A stretch of 64,000 nt of DNA from Ciborinia camelliae (GCA_025890175.1 JANPYM010000010.1:145563-209562); one strand, 5' to 3'. Shown: positions 34,301-47,290, counted from the stretch's first letter. Made by a program: numbers and translations. The notes: a model not told the origin generated them from the sequence alone.

Positions 34301-34871
34301 GAAGTGAAGTGAAGCGATTCAAGTAAAGCAATTCAAGTGAATTGAATTTAAGTGGGGGAAATATAATGAATGAAGGAATGAATATTTCGTTTAGTTTCAT
34401 CCATCTCATCTGATCTGATCTGATCTATTTTCCCCCCAATCTTCTTATTGAAATTTCCTTCCGGGTATGGATGAATGGACCTATAGATGAAAAAGGAAAT
34501 GACCAATGAAAGAAAAGAAATAGGAAAGGAAATAGGAAATAAAAATCTTCTCTAGCTTTCATTAGTCTCCTGTCTCGGTCTAGTCCGGGAATATATCTCT
34601 TTCTCTTTCTTTTTCTCTCTCTTGGAGGTCTCTTGATCTCTTCCTCTTCCTCTTCTCTCTATCCACCTCTACTTCTGTCTCTACCTCTACTTCTGTCTCT
34701 ACCTCTACTTCTGTCTCCACCTCTACTTCCACTCCTACTTCCAGTTTGATATTAAAATCGTACATACCTATATGATACCTATTTGATACATAAACAAACT
34801 CCAAACTCCAAACTCCAAACAATCTCCAATTGGATCCCAAATCCAAATCCCAATCCCAAATCGAAAAAAAA
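31360..34871. other. intergenic, ACCT/AGGT-rich spacer
   Basis: 3.5 kb with no supported gene. Dominated by ACCT/AGGT tetranucleotide runs (31768-31785, 31890-31911, 32138-32170, 32573-32595 and others), a 126-bp tandem duplication, GT- and CT-rich tracts and a 12-bp inverted repeat at 33899-33910/33928-33939. The region 34620-34740 has an imperfect 18-bp repeat (CTCTACCTCTACTTCTGT) just upstream of the transporter gene. Short open frames are translations of these repeats. Confidence 0.55.
31768..31999. repeat. tandem duplication, 126-bp unit
   Basis: The block CTAGTACCTAGGAATAAAAT followed by AAATCCAGATCACGCTTATT and TAATTTTCATCATCTACTTA occurs twice with the same order and an offset of 126 bp (GTACC at 31785 and 31911). 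Each copy starts with an ACCT run and ends with CCTAGTATCTTATAACCTTA. The copies are nearly identical in the unique part, so the duplication is young; ACCT runs at the borders suggest slippage or unequal exchange. Confidence 0.85.
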
Positions 34872-35429
34872 ATGTCACAACCAACACCCAACTCCGACTG
34901 CAACCTCAACCTCAACCATACCACATCTGCACGCACATCTCCATTCACAACCACATCTCCATCCCCAACCAGCCCAACCTCCACCTCCACATCGTCCGAA
35001 AAAGAGTACATCGTCACCCTCTCCCCCATCCGCACCCCCAACCCCATCCACAAAACCTCACTCTTCCCCTCCCTCTTCCCCTCCCTCTTCCCCAAGCTCA
35101 AGTGCCACCCCAGCATCACCTACGATATCGATATTGAGAAATCATCCACCTCCACCTCCTCATCCACATCCACCTCCACCTCCACATCCACAACCACATC
35201 CTCACGAATGAAGAGTGATTGTGAGAAGCAACTTGAACTTGAGCAGCAACTTGAGCAGCAATTAGAACCACCACCCGATGGGGGCATGACGGCTTGGGTT
35301 CATGGTATGTTAATGTTATATTATATTTATTCCTCCCTCCCTCCCCCCCCCAAAAAAAGAAAAAAAGAAAAGAAAAAACACAGACACGATAAAGACGAAG
35401 AAAAAGCAAAAAGACAATGCAAAAACGCC

Positions 35430-35460
<31 letters not shown>

Positions 35461-37012
35461 AGTATATAAGATACAAAAAAAGAAAAAGAAAAAAATAGCA
35501 AGGCAAGGCAAGGCAAGGCAAGGCTAGGAGAATATTTCATGACTGAATCTGAATCTCGATCTTCGTATACATAATACATATGATATTGAAGGAAAAGCGA
35601 TTCCTGACTTCTTGCCAATTTCTACCTATCTAGTCATCCTCACTCATCTGGTTATTATGAATACTTGGTTAGTATTTCTTCTTTCTTTCTTCTTTCCTTC
35701 CTCCTTTCCCTCTCACACCCTCCCCTCTCCTCCCCTCCGTCTAAAATTCCATTTCCAATTCATCAACACCCATCCCATCCCACCCCATCTCCTCACCCCA
35801 CCTAACAAACCCCACCTCCAGGGGCTTCATAAACTCCTTCGGCGTCTTCCAAACCTACTACATCAGCGCGTTCCAGCTCCCCGCCTCCACCATCTCCTGG
35901 ATCGGCTCCATGCAGATATTCCTGCTCTTCTTCATCGGGACCTTCACCGGCCGCCTGACCGACGCCGGCTACTTCCGCGCCGTCTTCCTCGCCGGTTCCA
36001 TCCTGGGTTTCCTCGGCATCTTCGTGACCTCCATCGCGACCACCTACTGGCAGGTCTTTCTCGCCCAGGGCATCTGCATGGGTCTCGGGAATGGGTGTCT
36101 CTTCTGTCCCGCCCTGGCGACGCTGAGTACGTATTTTAGTAAGCGCAAGAGTTTGGCCATTGGGATTGCCGCCGCCGGAAGCGCGACGGGGGGCGTTATT
36201 TTTCCCATTATGGTGCAGCAGTTGTTGCCCAAGATTGGGTTCGGATGGACTATGAGATCCTTGGGCCTCATTCAATTGGTTTGTCTTGGGGTTTGCAATG
36301 TGGGGGTTTAAGCGGAGAGTTCCCCTAGGAGAAATGGTGCTTTGATTGACTACGCATCTTTCAAAGATGTTTCGTATTTGCTATTTGGTGCTGGGATGTT
36401 TTTCGTAAGTGGTTTGCAATGGTTGTTGATGAATTAGTTGACACGAACAAGACTGATGATAGCAAATAGAACTTTTGGGGATTGTATATTGGTTTTTATT
36501 ACCTTGGGACGTACGCGAGATCCATCATTGGAGTACCGCTTGCAGAATCGATAAATATAATCATCGTACTCAATGCCATGGGGATAGTAGGACGCATCCT
36601 TCCCAATCATCTCGCCGATCGAGTCTTCGGACCACTCAATACACTCGTCCCCATAGCAATCATAGACAGCCTCCTTTGCTTCTGCTGGATTGCAGTATCA
36701 TCCAGAGGTTCTCTGTATGCATGGTCGGTCATGTATGGAACATTTGCAGCAGGTATCCAAGGACTGTTCCCGGCCACACTGAGTAGTCTCACGACGGATT
36801 TGGGGAAGGCCGGCGTCAGGATGGGAATGGTATTCACCGTTGTAAGTTTTGCCGTATTGACAGGACCTCCTATCGGAGGCGTGTTGATCCAAAAGAGGAA
36901 TGGGGGATACGAGTACGCGCAGATATTTGCGGCGGTTGATTTGCTCATTGGAGCTGGATTTCTATTAATGGCAAGGCTAGCCAAATCCAAGAAGTTCCTT
37001 GCGAAGGTGTGA
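34872..37012 (+). CDS. MFS transporter, monocarboxylate-porter-like; two indels
   Basis: Plasma-membrane-type 12-helix carrier of the fungal MCT/Mch family. Exons: 34872-35304, a 34-nt exon 35634-35667, 35822-36404 and 36470-37012. They give 530 codons. The long Ser/Thr-rich cytosolic N-terminus leads to the family signature PDGGMTAWVH, then WGFINSFGVFQTYY, TGRLTDAGYFR, GICMGLGNGCLFCPALATLS, and after the last intron NFWGLYIGFYYLGTYAR and GPPIGGVLIQ. Intron 1 (329 bp) is unusually long and full of microsatellites. In exon 3 the frame breaks: one G too many in the run 36302-36306 makes a stop at once (GTT TAA), and one C too few in 36322-36325 restores the frame. Either two sequencing errors or an inactivated gene; otherwise intact. 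Confidence 0.85.
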
Positions 37013-40000
37013 GCCGGGAGACGGGTCTAAACTAGTTGGATACTGGTAGATGGTTGCCATGTGATGTGCGCGGCTATTGGTTCGCCTTGTTGTATCGTAT
37101 AGATTGGATAAATACGAATGCCGGGGCGTCTGTCGGATGTCTCGGTGGTTTTTTTGATACCCGCGTTGCACTCATCGTTCAAACTAATCCTTCTGGGGTG
37201 AACAGAACATGCCCAGGTGGCTAGGTACCTACCATACCGGTACAAGCCTCATTGAATTCAGCCACCTGAGCCACTTTCATCGAAGTGTGTCAGGACTGAG
37301 AACTCAGTGATACGTAGCTGCACACCGTGGACCGATAGTAGTGTGAAAGAAAGATGCAACATAGTGAAAAGCGTTCAACCTTCCCTGACATGACCTGCAT
37401 CAAAATCCGTACATATTACAGACTGCAGGACAGGACAGGACAGGAATCCAGAATACGTGGCTAAGGAAGGCATTCACAATTCCTCGTGGGTTTCCCTAGG
37501 ACCTACTAGTAGGTACCATACGTACTGCATGTGAAGATTCTAATCTACTGGACCCTATCTGGGTGAGCTTACCAAGGCGGGGAGTGTGATTTGTGGGATG
37601 CCCATGGCCATGTATAGGTATCTGCTGTCGTGACTCGTACTCCTACCTCATTTTTCGGTACAATTCCAAGACGTGAGTTCCATAATATGACCGAAGGAGC
37701 AGGCACGTGGTTTGTGGCACGGTAAGGGTGTAGCCACACTGCATTGCACAGTAGGGTAAAGCAAAGCAAAGTAAAGCACAGCAAAGCAAGCACACCTACT
37801 ACTTACTATCCATTACGACTAATTAGTAAGAAGTTAGAAGGTCCAAGCAATTGGAAGTTTTCAACCTTCAAGGTTAACTCTTGACTCTTCCAGAGAGTGG
37901 AGCTGTGAAGGAGTACATTCCTGTACATTCCTGTACACTCCTGTACCTAGGACCTAGTCACCTAGGTATTGACACATCGGGCGCATGGAAGGTATACACG
38001 GAACGCTACGCTAGTCAGCTACGGTAGACAAGCATGGTATTGACACATTGCCGGGTCCAGGGCCGTAAATACCATGCTGGCCTCCATAAAATCTTTTGGA
38101 TCGAATCATCATGATTCAACAGCCATCCAGAATCCACTGGGCTAGTCATGGGCGTGGCCGTTTGAACGGGTTGATGGGCAAAATCGACGACTGTTGGGGA
38201 AAAAAATAAAAGGAGGAGGATAAAGAGGATAAACCTTAAAGGAAATGAAGGGACCCAGTATTATTCAGGAACGTACGGAGTACAGTACATATTTTCGGAA
38301 TCCGAATCATCATGAATGAAAAATTTATTACTTGGGCAACAGGTCAAAAGATTCAAAAGATGGATAGATCGAGGCTCATGAGTGGAAAGCTTCAAATTGA
38401 AATCCTGTACATGGAAAAGTTTAAACTTCATTATTGCTTTATAGAAATTCAATCTTGATAGTGGTTGCAATCCCGAGTCAACCTAATTGTTGGCCAATGG
38501 ATGGACCATGGGCATCAATATTTTCAGACATTTGCCAGTAATTTACACTGATACCTAGTAAATTGTCCCAACTTGCCAGGTTGGTAATCAAATAGATATG
38601 CAATAAACTTCCACCCACAACTCCACGAGGCCGCGGCCATACTCGAAAAATAACTGGCAAGTAAGGCTTAGCCTACCCGAGTAGCATTGGGGGGGAGGGG
38701 AGGGGGTTGCGAATCTCGGAGACTTGGTGGACGCTGGACGTTGTCAATCGGTTGCTCCTAGCCTCTCAGCTTGCGAGAAAAATATTGTGTGATGCTACCT
38801 ATCTAGCATAATGCTAGAGGAAGAGTTGATTTTGGTTGGGTTCTCCCTGGTGGCATTCGCAACTTTCAAACGGGATGATGATATGTGTGTCTCTTAACTC
38901 CGCGATCCTGTTTGCTTCGGTCGTGATCGTCCTGGAAAATATGTACAGTACTATAGATCTCATGCATGCATTGCAACGCTGTAAAGGCTCAAAAATCCGT
39001 TGCTGTTGTTCGTGAAACCTACGTGCCTACTCTCTAGTCCTACGGAAATGGTCCCTGGGTCGTAGGATTAATCGATTGCCGCCGCAATCCTTCACCCGCC
39101 ATCGCTTATGTAAAATTTGTGGCTTTTATTGTACAAGTATCTCGTATATGCTTCGGACAGTACACGCGGTAGCCGAAAGTTTCGTTGCGATTCGACATAT
39201 GGAGAATGAGAGCGGGGCGACGGGGTGACGTTGAAGTTTGAAACTTGAGACTTGTCATTGAAGTGATTCACAAATAATGGAGATATTGTGGGCGGCAAGA
39301 CCCATCATACGATCTTGCTTCCATTTTTTTGCTTGTAGCGTGTGTTGGGTGAACCTTGACAGATCGATGGTAGGACCTTCCGCTTCCCTCCAAGAGAAAA
39401 GCTTATGCAGCTGCAGTAAACAGTAGATTGTGAATTTGGTGATCTTGTCCCTCGTTGAGCGACGGAACCCAATCAAATTTCGAGGATGGAAGCATGAAAA
39501 CTTTAAAGAAATGAAGCTATAATGAAAAGAGTCCCTTTTCGTCGGGTAAGTTGTTTCGATGATCCTGAATTGTTTAGCGGTCAGGAGATCAAAAGGCAAA
39601 AATCTCATAGAAATGATGATAACTTATCCTAGAAAGTATTTGGAGTAAAGCGTTGAACCTTAAGTACCTACCTAGTGATATATCATATATCCAAAATGCC
39701 CATTGCCCACCAGCCGTCTTCAGCTTGTTACAGATCAAATTAGTGACAAACTTTGTTGAAATGAGTATGGAGACATGTTAACGGGAGAGGATGATGCTAG
39801 CTGGGGATGATAATTGGTGGACGAAATTCAAAAGGGCACGGCACGATTCATGATGCACATGGGTCCTGGGGAAAGAAAGCTCAACATTGAACATTCCAAA
39901 TTGAAGTTATCTTGATGCTGAATGTTAGAATTCGCATTGTGCTCCAATTTGGGACCAAACGCCATGACTCGCATGTAAACTTTATTATGTGTATGAAATT

Positions 40001-41892
40001 TGAATCATTAATATGATATGTATGTACGTAGTCCGGAGTCCGGAGTATGTTGAAATCTTGAAGAAGTTTAGGAGGTTGCGTGGCGTAGTTCTTGGTTTGC
40101 TCACCGGTACTGTAGAAATTACTTGGGCACTAGGTAGGTTGGAAGTTAGGTAGAACTTAGATCTTAGGTAGCAAAGGTAAGGTAGCGAAGATAGCTGCAT
40201 GAAGACTCAAGAGCGATGAAACTCTAAATTGTATATGGGAACTCTAGAGCTGCAAACCTGGAGGCTGGAAGTGCAAGTTCAAACTTCAAGTCTTTAACCT
40301 TCAAAAATAGACTGCTTTAGACAGTACCTAGACTACTCACTACTCCATATAATACACTTTCATGATGACTACCAAGGGAGTAGTGAGTCGGGTACCGGGA
40401 GTTGATATCCATCAAATAAAGGTATGTGACGGGTTGCATAACTAGGTACCGGTAGCTACCGAGATATTCCTTTTTAGACATCCATAGAAAAGATTGGGGC
40501 CGGATGAAGGAGGCTCGGTAGATGAAAGATGGGAAATGTAATATATCAACATATCGGGGTTTATTAGATCTACCGTACTGTCTTGTATCATTTCAAAACC
40601 TCCGGCCTGCCATTAGATGATTGAATGATGAGATGATGAGATGACGAGATGATTTTCAGATCTTCAGATTTTCTTCATCAAACTCTATCCCTATAGATTA
40701 AACTAATACCGGTAGCAGCTCAGCACACTCCCACTACCATACTGTCTCTTAAACACCGACCTCCACCTCAATCTGAATTGTGGGATAGCATCATGCCATT
40801 GCCATTATTGCTATCCCGAAATTTGTGGACTGTGCAAAGGTTTCTTTCTAGTAGTACAGTAGTATCTAGGTAGTAGCTACCCATTGAATTTGTGGAGCAA
40901 TGGATGCAAGGTGGGAGTCTGGTAGAAGTTAGAACTTAGAAGAGTAGAGAGGCCTGCATCGGAGTACCGATAAGGTACGCCGCACTTTACCTAGAAAAGT
41001 ATTTGGGTCCTATTGCTCTCGGCACTTTCTGGTATCTACCAGAGCCAAGAAGGGGAACCGATATCTGATAAATACTAAACTGACCTCGAAAGGTTCGAAA
41101 CTAACACCATTTAGATTCGCAATTATTCCCAAAAGGAGAGACTTGGACTCTTGGAATCTTGTAAAGGAGATCCTAATATCGAGTACCGCTCCGTATTTGA
41201 TATCAAGAATGGATCATGAATGAATGAATCCCATCAGCTATCAGGACCGGTATGTTGCATTGTAACCATGAATAGATTGGATCTAACGGTTTTCTAGAAG
41301 CCGCCCTCCCCGCCCGAAAATCCTCGAAATGGCGGTGCATCAATGCATACCTGTGATACCTCTTACCTAGTATAAAAGGTAGGTAAGTCCCCAAGGGCCA
41401 AGAGCCCGAAGATCTTTTACTGAAACGGGATTGGATTTTGAATTGGCATATGAACCATTCTGTTTGTTACCTGTATGATGCATATGAAGAAGTCTCTTTA
41501 TTAGTGTGATGTATGAGAGAGATACCGATAGGTCAGTCAGTGGTACGGTAGTCTGTGGTACTGCAGTCTGTGGTAGAGATGAAGGAAGGATCATCTATGA
41601 GGGGTGACGGGAGAAGGGATATGGGACACGGGATACGGGATGTGGGATGCTTGATGATAGTACCTAGGTATGTAGGTGCTAGGTACTTGATACTTGGTAT
41701 TTGTATGAGAATAATCTTTATCTGGTAAAAGATGTACATAGGTACATACAGGAGGTAGGTAGGTAGATAGATAGGAACTGGTACTGGTACTGGTTGGTAC
41801 TCATATCAATTCAACTCTTTTATTATTTACCAAGCAAGGTATCATCTTATCTTCAACATACAATAATAATACCAATAGCTGGCTAGGAACTC

Positions 41893-41932
<40 letters not shown>

Positions 41933-42836
41933 ATATTTGATATTACATCTCAAACTCCCTCCTAGGTAATCTTTAACTGCAAATTACCATGAATCAATCA
42001 ATGGATATGTGAGATATGTGAGATATATGAGATATGTAAGATGCTCACTCATATAACTCCTATCATCATCATCTGTTATCTATCATTCATCAACCTTCCC
42101 TTTCAATCTCTCATAAGTTTCATCACATATAATAATAATATTAAAGTTCCCATGATTACAATTTACAACTTACAAGCTCACCAAGAATCCAACCCATCAA
42201 CACATCAACCTCCAATATCCCACATCGTCCAAAGTATAATAGAGTACTGAGCAGTTTGACTGGAATCTCACAGATCAACATGAGTCCCGTCCTGACCTTG
42301 TATCATCAGAGAATCAGGGATGGCTCTCATTATTCTCATCCATTCTCATCCATCCTCATCTATTCTCATCCATCCTCACCCATTCTCACATATTGATCCT
42401 GTCGTTGATTGATGATTGACCATGAGTATATGATTGACATCCACAAATAAATCATTCCCACTGTCAAAGTGTGCCACAAGTCTTCCCAAAGGAACCATTC
42501 AGAACCCTCCACCCTCCACACTCCTCCACCATATACGACAAGATCCCAACTGATCCCAATTGATCCCAATTGATCATCCCAAGGACTTCATTGATTTCCA
42601 CCTTTCATTACTCTACTTTTATCTTTCACCCAAAACGTCAAGTTCTTCTGCAATTTGAGCCAGGGTTTGCATGTGAAGTAACCTTGTTGACATGCAAATA
42701 TTTGTCCCTTCTCCCCCCCAGATTTGTTGGAGGTAAAAAAAAACAATTTGATTGTAATTATTGTTATCATTATTATTGTTGCTGTACAAAGGATTCCTGT
42801 ACATTCATTCTTATTCTTGTATATACATAGGTACGG

Positions 42837-42871
<35 letters not shown>

Positions 42872-43536
42872 GGACATATATACATAGGGACATATTGTAC
42901 CAATACTCTCAAGTACCTTCAAGTACCTATCACCGACTCAACAACCTACCTCGACCAACCTTCCCGACCTTTACCTACCTTACCTACCTACTACTTACTA
43001 CTTACCACTACTACCTTACCTACACTTTCTCTATATTCAATTGACTTTTTGATTTAATAAAGAAGAAAACTACCTATATATACCAATATATATACCTAAG
43101 TAGACATATCTACCTACATCCCGCCCGGTCCTACATACATTGTTTCATATCCTCTCTTATTAAAAATCCAATCAATTTTTAAAAAGAGGGGTTGAAACTA
43201 TTGTGTACAGTAGGTGATGATTTTATCTCTTAAAATCTTTTTATATTCACTCTCTTATTCTCTACAGCAGCTCAAGCCGGTACTAAAATTCAGTACTAAA
43301 TTCACCATTGTCACGTCTAAACCTCGATCCGAAAAATAAAAGTCGACTCTCCCCATACATTTCAACCAAAGAGAAGCAAAACCCCCAAGGACAAAAAAAA
43401 TAAGATATCAGAACACCAAGAAAAAATCCACACACACCCTTTCTCAAACTTCTTCCCCAATTCTACCGGATTTACATCGGTATACAACCATCCTTTCGAC
43501 AAAAACAGGGGGCCATTTCTCCTCCTATTGGCAAGC
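37013..43536. other. 6.5-kb gene-free region upstream of the Zn2Cys6 gene
   Basis: No coding frame above about 115 codons has any motif or splice support on either strand. Rich in GGTACC/TAGGT-type words, with a CAGGA repeat near 37428-37443, a GTACATTCCT repeat near 37913-37943, a TA run at 41897-41929 and CATA repeats near 42839-42868. The right end, from about 43200, is CT/AA-rich and likely the 5' UTR of the transcription factor. Long noncoding 5' regions are common for fungal regulators, but nothing here shows transcripts. Confidence 0.5.
41897..41929. repeat. TA dinucleotide microsatellite
   Basis: Uninterrupted alternating TA of 33 bases, likely length-variable among isolates. Confidence 0.9.
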
Positions 43537-46069
43537 ATGTCTGGCTACCCGGCACCTAACGGTCACAATAACAATGGTTACAATCCTTCCTTACCTTTGC
43601 ACGGCCCATCAATCCCATCGCCAAACGATTCATTGATGTCCCATAACCAACAGATACAACATCAACAGATCCAACATCAACATCAACAGCAACAGCAACA
43701 TCAACAGCAACATCAACAGCAGCAGCAGCAGCAACATCAGCAACATCATCAACAACAGCTTGGCATAGCTGTCCCACCATCATTTCAATATGACCCTCAA
43801 TCGATGGGACCTCCACAGGCTCAGCAATCACCACAAATGCCCCCATCAATGCCACAATACAATGATGGAATGACAAATGATGGTTTACCTGTACAGACTG
43901 GAATACAGACTGGAACGCCGACATCTATGAATGGAAGTGGAGAGACACCAAAAGGAAATAGATTAAGAAAGGCATGCGACTCATGCAGTATCAGAAAAGT
44001 TAAGGTGAGTGGATATCTAAAATTTTAAAGCTTCAATGATCAATGATCAATGTATACAGAGTGCGGGGTAAATGGATGCTAACTTTTAATTTTCTCGATA
44101 GTGTGATGAATCTGGTCCTCCCTGTCGAGCATGCGCCGCATTAGATATCCCATGTACATTTGAGAGACCAAGTCGTCGAAGAGGTCCACCAAATCGACAT
44201 GCGGAAGCTATAAAAAAGAGAAGACTTGAATCCCCGGGTGGAGCTTATTCCTCTCCGACATCACCAAGCAATGTTGCTGCTACACTGGCATCATTCTCTT
44301 CACATGCGGTTCTCTCTGCCGAATCGATATTACCTCTCAATACTCTCGAGCTCTGCATTGATGATTTCTTCACATACATACATCCACTGGCCCCCTTCCC
44401 ACATGAGCCTTCATTCCGATTGGCTTTCAAAAGCCGAGAAGATTTACAAAATCCATCGTTCCTTGCCTTGGTGGCATCCATGGTCGGAATACTTGTAGCA
44501 TCATTTCCTCGAAAGCCTAGGCTACACTTGAAAGCTCAACATCGAGAACATCTATTCCCAAATTCCCTTGCCTTGGTCGAAAGATGTCATAAAGTGGCAG
44601 TTGAAGCTAGAGGGGCCGGATACCTTGATAAAAACCTTTCAGTATATGACGCAGCTACAAGTTATTTTTTGGGATTGTCAGGCGCATATACCTTCAATTG
44701 GCGACAATGTCGATTGTATTTTGGAGAAACGTTAAACATTATACGAATGTTGGGAGCACATAGAACCAAGAATACGAACATGATGGCTACTATGGGTAAT
44801 CTTCCTGCTACATTCGGCGCAGAAATCCCTCACTATATTGATCAACCTGAATCTGTTGATTATATTCGTCAGGAAATTGGCAGGAGACTCTTTTGGGTTA
44901 TGTTTGTCGGTATTCGGTAAGTAACTTTACCCCCCTCAAGAAGTATCCTACTAACGAACCAGATCAATGCAACAATTAGGTGCTACATTTGGTGAACTTC
45001 TAATTCCACCACCGACTCCAAATGAACCATATCCTCCACTACCATTGGAAGTCGATGATGAGTATATGTTTCTAGATCACATTGAACCACAACCCGAAGG
45101 TGTCTTGTCAAGAATTGCTGGATTCAATATGGGTATTCGGATCTATATGACATGTACACCTCTTGCGACAATGGAAGTGGCATATGGTATCGATCAGGTC
45201 TTTGACTATCAACGCCAAAGAAGAGTACTTTCACAATGCCTCAGCGCAGTAAAGAATGCTCTGGAAAAGTTACCAAATGAGTTGATGCTTCAATCAAACT
45301 CGGAGTCAGGAGAGTTTGGCCAACGAGATGAAGCTTATTATCCACCCTTGGAAAATTTCCCGGGTGTTCGTGCAGGCGGAATCGAAGGACAACCCTGGAA
45401 TGAAGTCACGGGAGACGAGAGGAGAAAAAAACAATATGACGTTATGAAAGCCAATATTTACGCTAGCCAGCTGGCCACCAGGTCATATATCGTTGAGAAG
45501 TATTGGAACCTTCAAGATGCCTACGAACAGCTTAAAGTTAAAGCAGGTGGTTCCGATGATCTCAAACTAGGATCTCCAGGCGTTATGGCAAGTGGGTTAG
45601 ATGGAATGCTACAACCATCATCGGAAATTTCGATGGAGGCTAATGTAATGAATGAAAGAGAGAGCATTGTGAAGGATTTGCTCAAGGCGCTGACTTGTAT
45701 TCAACAAGTTAACATGGAGCCCAACGGTGGCAGTTTTGTTCGTCTACCTTTTTCTTTCCTTGTTCTTAGTAATCTCCTTTTCTGTTTTACTAACAATTAT
45801 TATTACAGGTCAACAAAATCCGCCAAATAGCCTCAACTCTAATCGAAACCCCGCAAAATCGAAAAGGACCTCTAGCATTAAGCACGGAGGAGTATCTAGG
45901 AAAATTCCTGGATATCCTGATGAAACTCGAGAGAGCTAGTCCGAGCAGTACTAGAAGTGACAGTGCTGATGGTGTGCTTGATGAAGAGGAAGAATTAAGT
46001 AATTGGGCCGATCTGAGAGAATATCAAACCAGGTTCGCTCAATCGGGTGGATTCTTGAATGAATTGTAA
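43537..46069 (+). CDS. Zn(II)2Cys6 transcription factor with Gln/His-rich N-terminus
   Basis: Fungal binuclear zinc cluster regulator, 772 aa, four exons: 43537-44004, 44102-44916, 44963-45737 and 45809-46069. Intron 3 uses a GTTCGT donor; splicing there gives NGGSFVNKIRQIASTLIETP in frame. The N-terminus has a Gln/His tract (about residues 38-75) encoded by CAA/CAG/CAT repeats. The zinc cluster has Cys at about 147, 150, 157, 164, 167 and 174 (CX2CX6CX6CX2CX6C), and intron 1 splits it right after RKVK. A basic linker follows (RPSRRRGPPNRHAEAIKKRR), then the fungal middle homology region (NTLELCIDDFFTYIHPLAPF; LSVYDAATSYFLGLSGAYTF; RRLFWVMF) and an acidic C-terminal area. The linker resembles the RosA/NosA type of regulators, a guess. 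Target genes unknown. It stands alone in a gene-poor region. Confidence 0.93.
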
Positions 46070-46707
46070 TATCTTAGATTCAGGGGGAGATGGAATGATT
46101 AATATGTTTGCAATGGAATGGGATATATGGGATGAATGGATGGATGGATGGATGGGGTTTGGGCGCAGACTGATTTTAATTGTAAAATGCATGGATGGAT
46201 GGATGGACGGTTGGGTGGTGTGGAATGGATGGGTAGGTAGATATGCAGCATGAATGGGATGGCGGGCATGGGATTTGTATCATGGTGAATATGAGATTGA
46301 GGAATTGAATGAGGCAAGCTGGATGGATGGATGGATGGACTTGGGAGTGGGGGTGGGGTGGGGTAGAGTGGGGTGGGGTGGGGCGGGGCGGGGTGGGCTT
46401 TATCTCTATCTAGTATCTATCTACCTAGTATGTACTGTGTAGGTAGTCAGTGTGTGTATATCTATCTAGATACCTACCTACCTAGGTACCTAGGTACCTA
46501 TCTATCTATAGGAACATGGAACTCTTGATCATACCTATCAACATCAATATCAAGTGAGAGAAAGAGAAAGAGAAATGCCTTGTGGGATGCAGGTGGCTAT
46601 ATATTATTGTTATTGTTATTATTATTCTTGTTATTATTGTAGTTGCATCCATCTACTGGGGTTTTATAGGTATTTTGTCCTTGGCTTTGGTTGGTAAGTA
46701 GGTAGGC

Positions 46708-46918
46708 AGGAGGGCTAGGTAGGAGGGCTAGGTATGATTATATTGGTACTTGTTTACTGGTTTTTGGTAGGAGGTAGGAGATAGGAGGGGGAGGTAGGAG
46801 GTAGGAGGGCTAGGTAGGAGGTAGAAGATAAGAGGTAGGAGGGCTAGATAGGAAGGAGGGCTAGGTAGAAGGTAGGTAGGAGGGCTAGGTAGGAGGGCTA
46901 GGTAGGAGGGCTAGGTAG
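46708..46918 (+). repeat. minisatellite, 13-bp unit AGGAGGGCTAGGT
   Basis: About eight copies, partly head to tail (46708-46733 and 46878-46916) and partly separated by related AGGTAGGAGGT words. One copy carries AGGAGGGCTAGAT. Purine-rich on the plus strand. Confidence 0.8.
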
Positions 46919-47280
46919 ATTCTTACCTGGGGTCTGTCTTCTGGCTATTCCTATAATAATAAGCATCTTGTTATGTTGTTTTATGTTGTTTTATATTGTT
47001 TTATGTTGTTTTATGTTGTTTTATGTTTTGGAGAAATGTGGTATGGTGTGATGTAATGTAATAATGAGGATGGGGATGAGGATGATGATGAGGAGGAGGA
47101 GGATGATGGGAGGAGGAGGAGGATGAGGAGGAGGAGGAGGAGGAGGAGGAGGAGGATGATGATGACGGTGCGATCATTCCTTTACTATTTACTGTATATA
47201 TGTACATATGTAGGTATATATATATGTATGTGTGTGTGGAGGTAGAGGAGAGGAGAGGAGAGAAGAGGAGATGGTGAAAT

Positions 47281-47290
47281 NNNNNNNNNN
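47281..47290. other. run of ten N (assembly gap)
   Basis: Ten undetermined bases within low-complexity GA/TA-rich sequence; true gap size is unknown. Confidence 1.

Noticed and set aside
34580..35119. Minus-strand frame encoding alternating Glu-Val
   Set aside because: Translation of the CTCTACCTCTACTTCTGT repeat upstream of the transporter and of its first exon on the other strand.
42588..43057. Overlapping frames near CATA repeats upstream of the Zn2Cys6 gene
   Set aside because: Low-complexity translations of microsatellites without motifs; probably 5' UTR or promoter.
47001..47207. Minus-strand polyserine/polyhistidine frame
   Set aside because: Direct translation of the GAGGAG/GATGAT tract.
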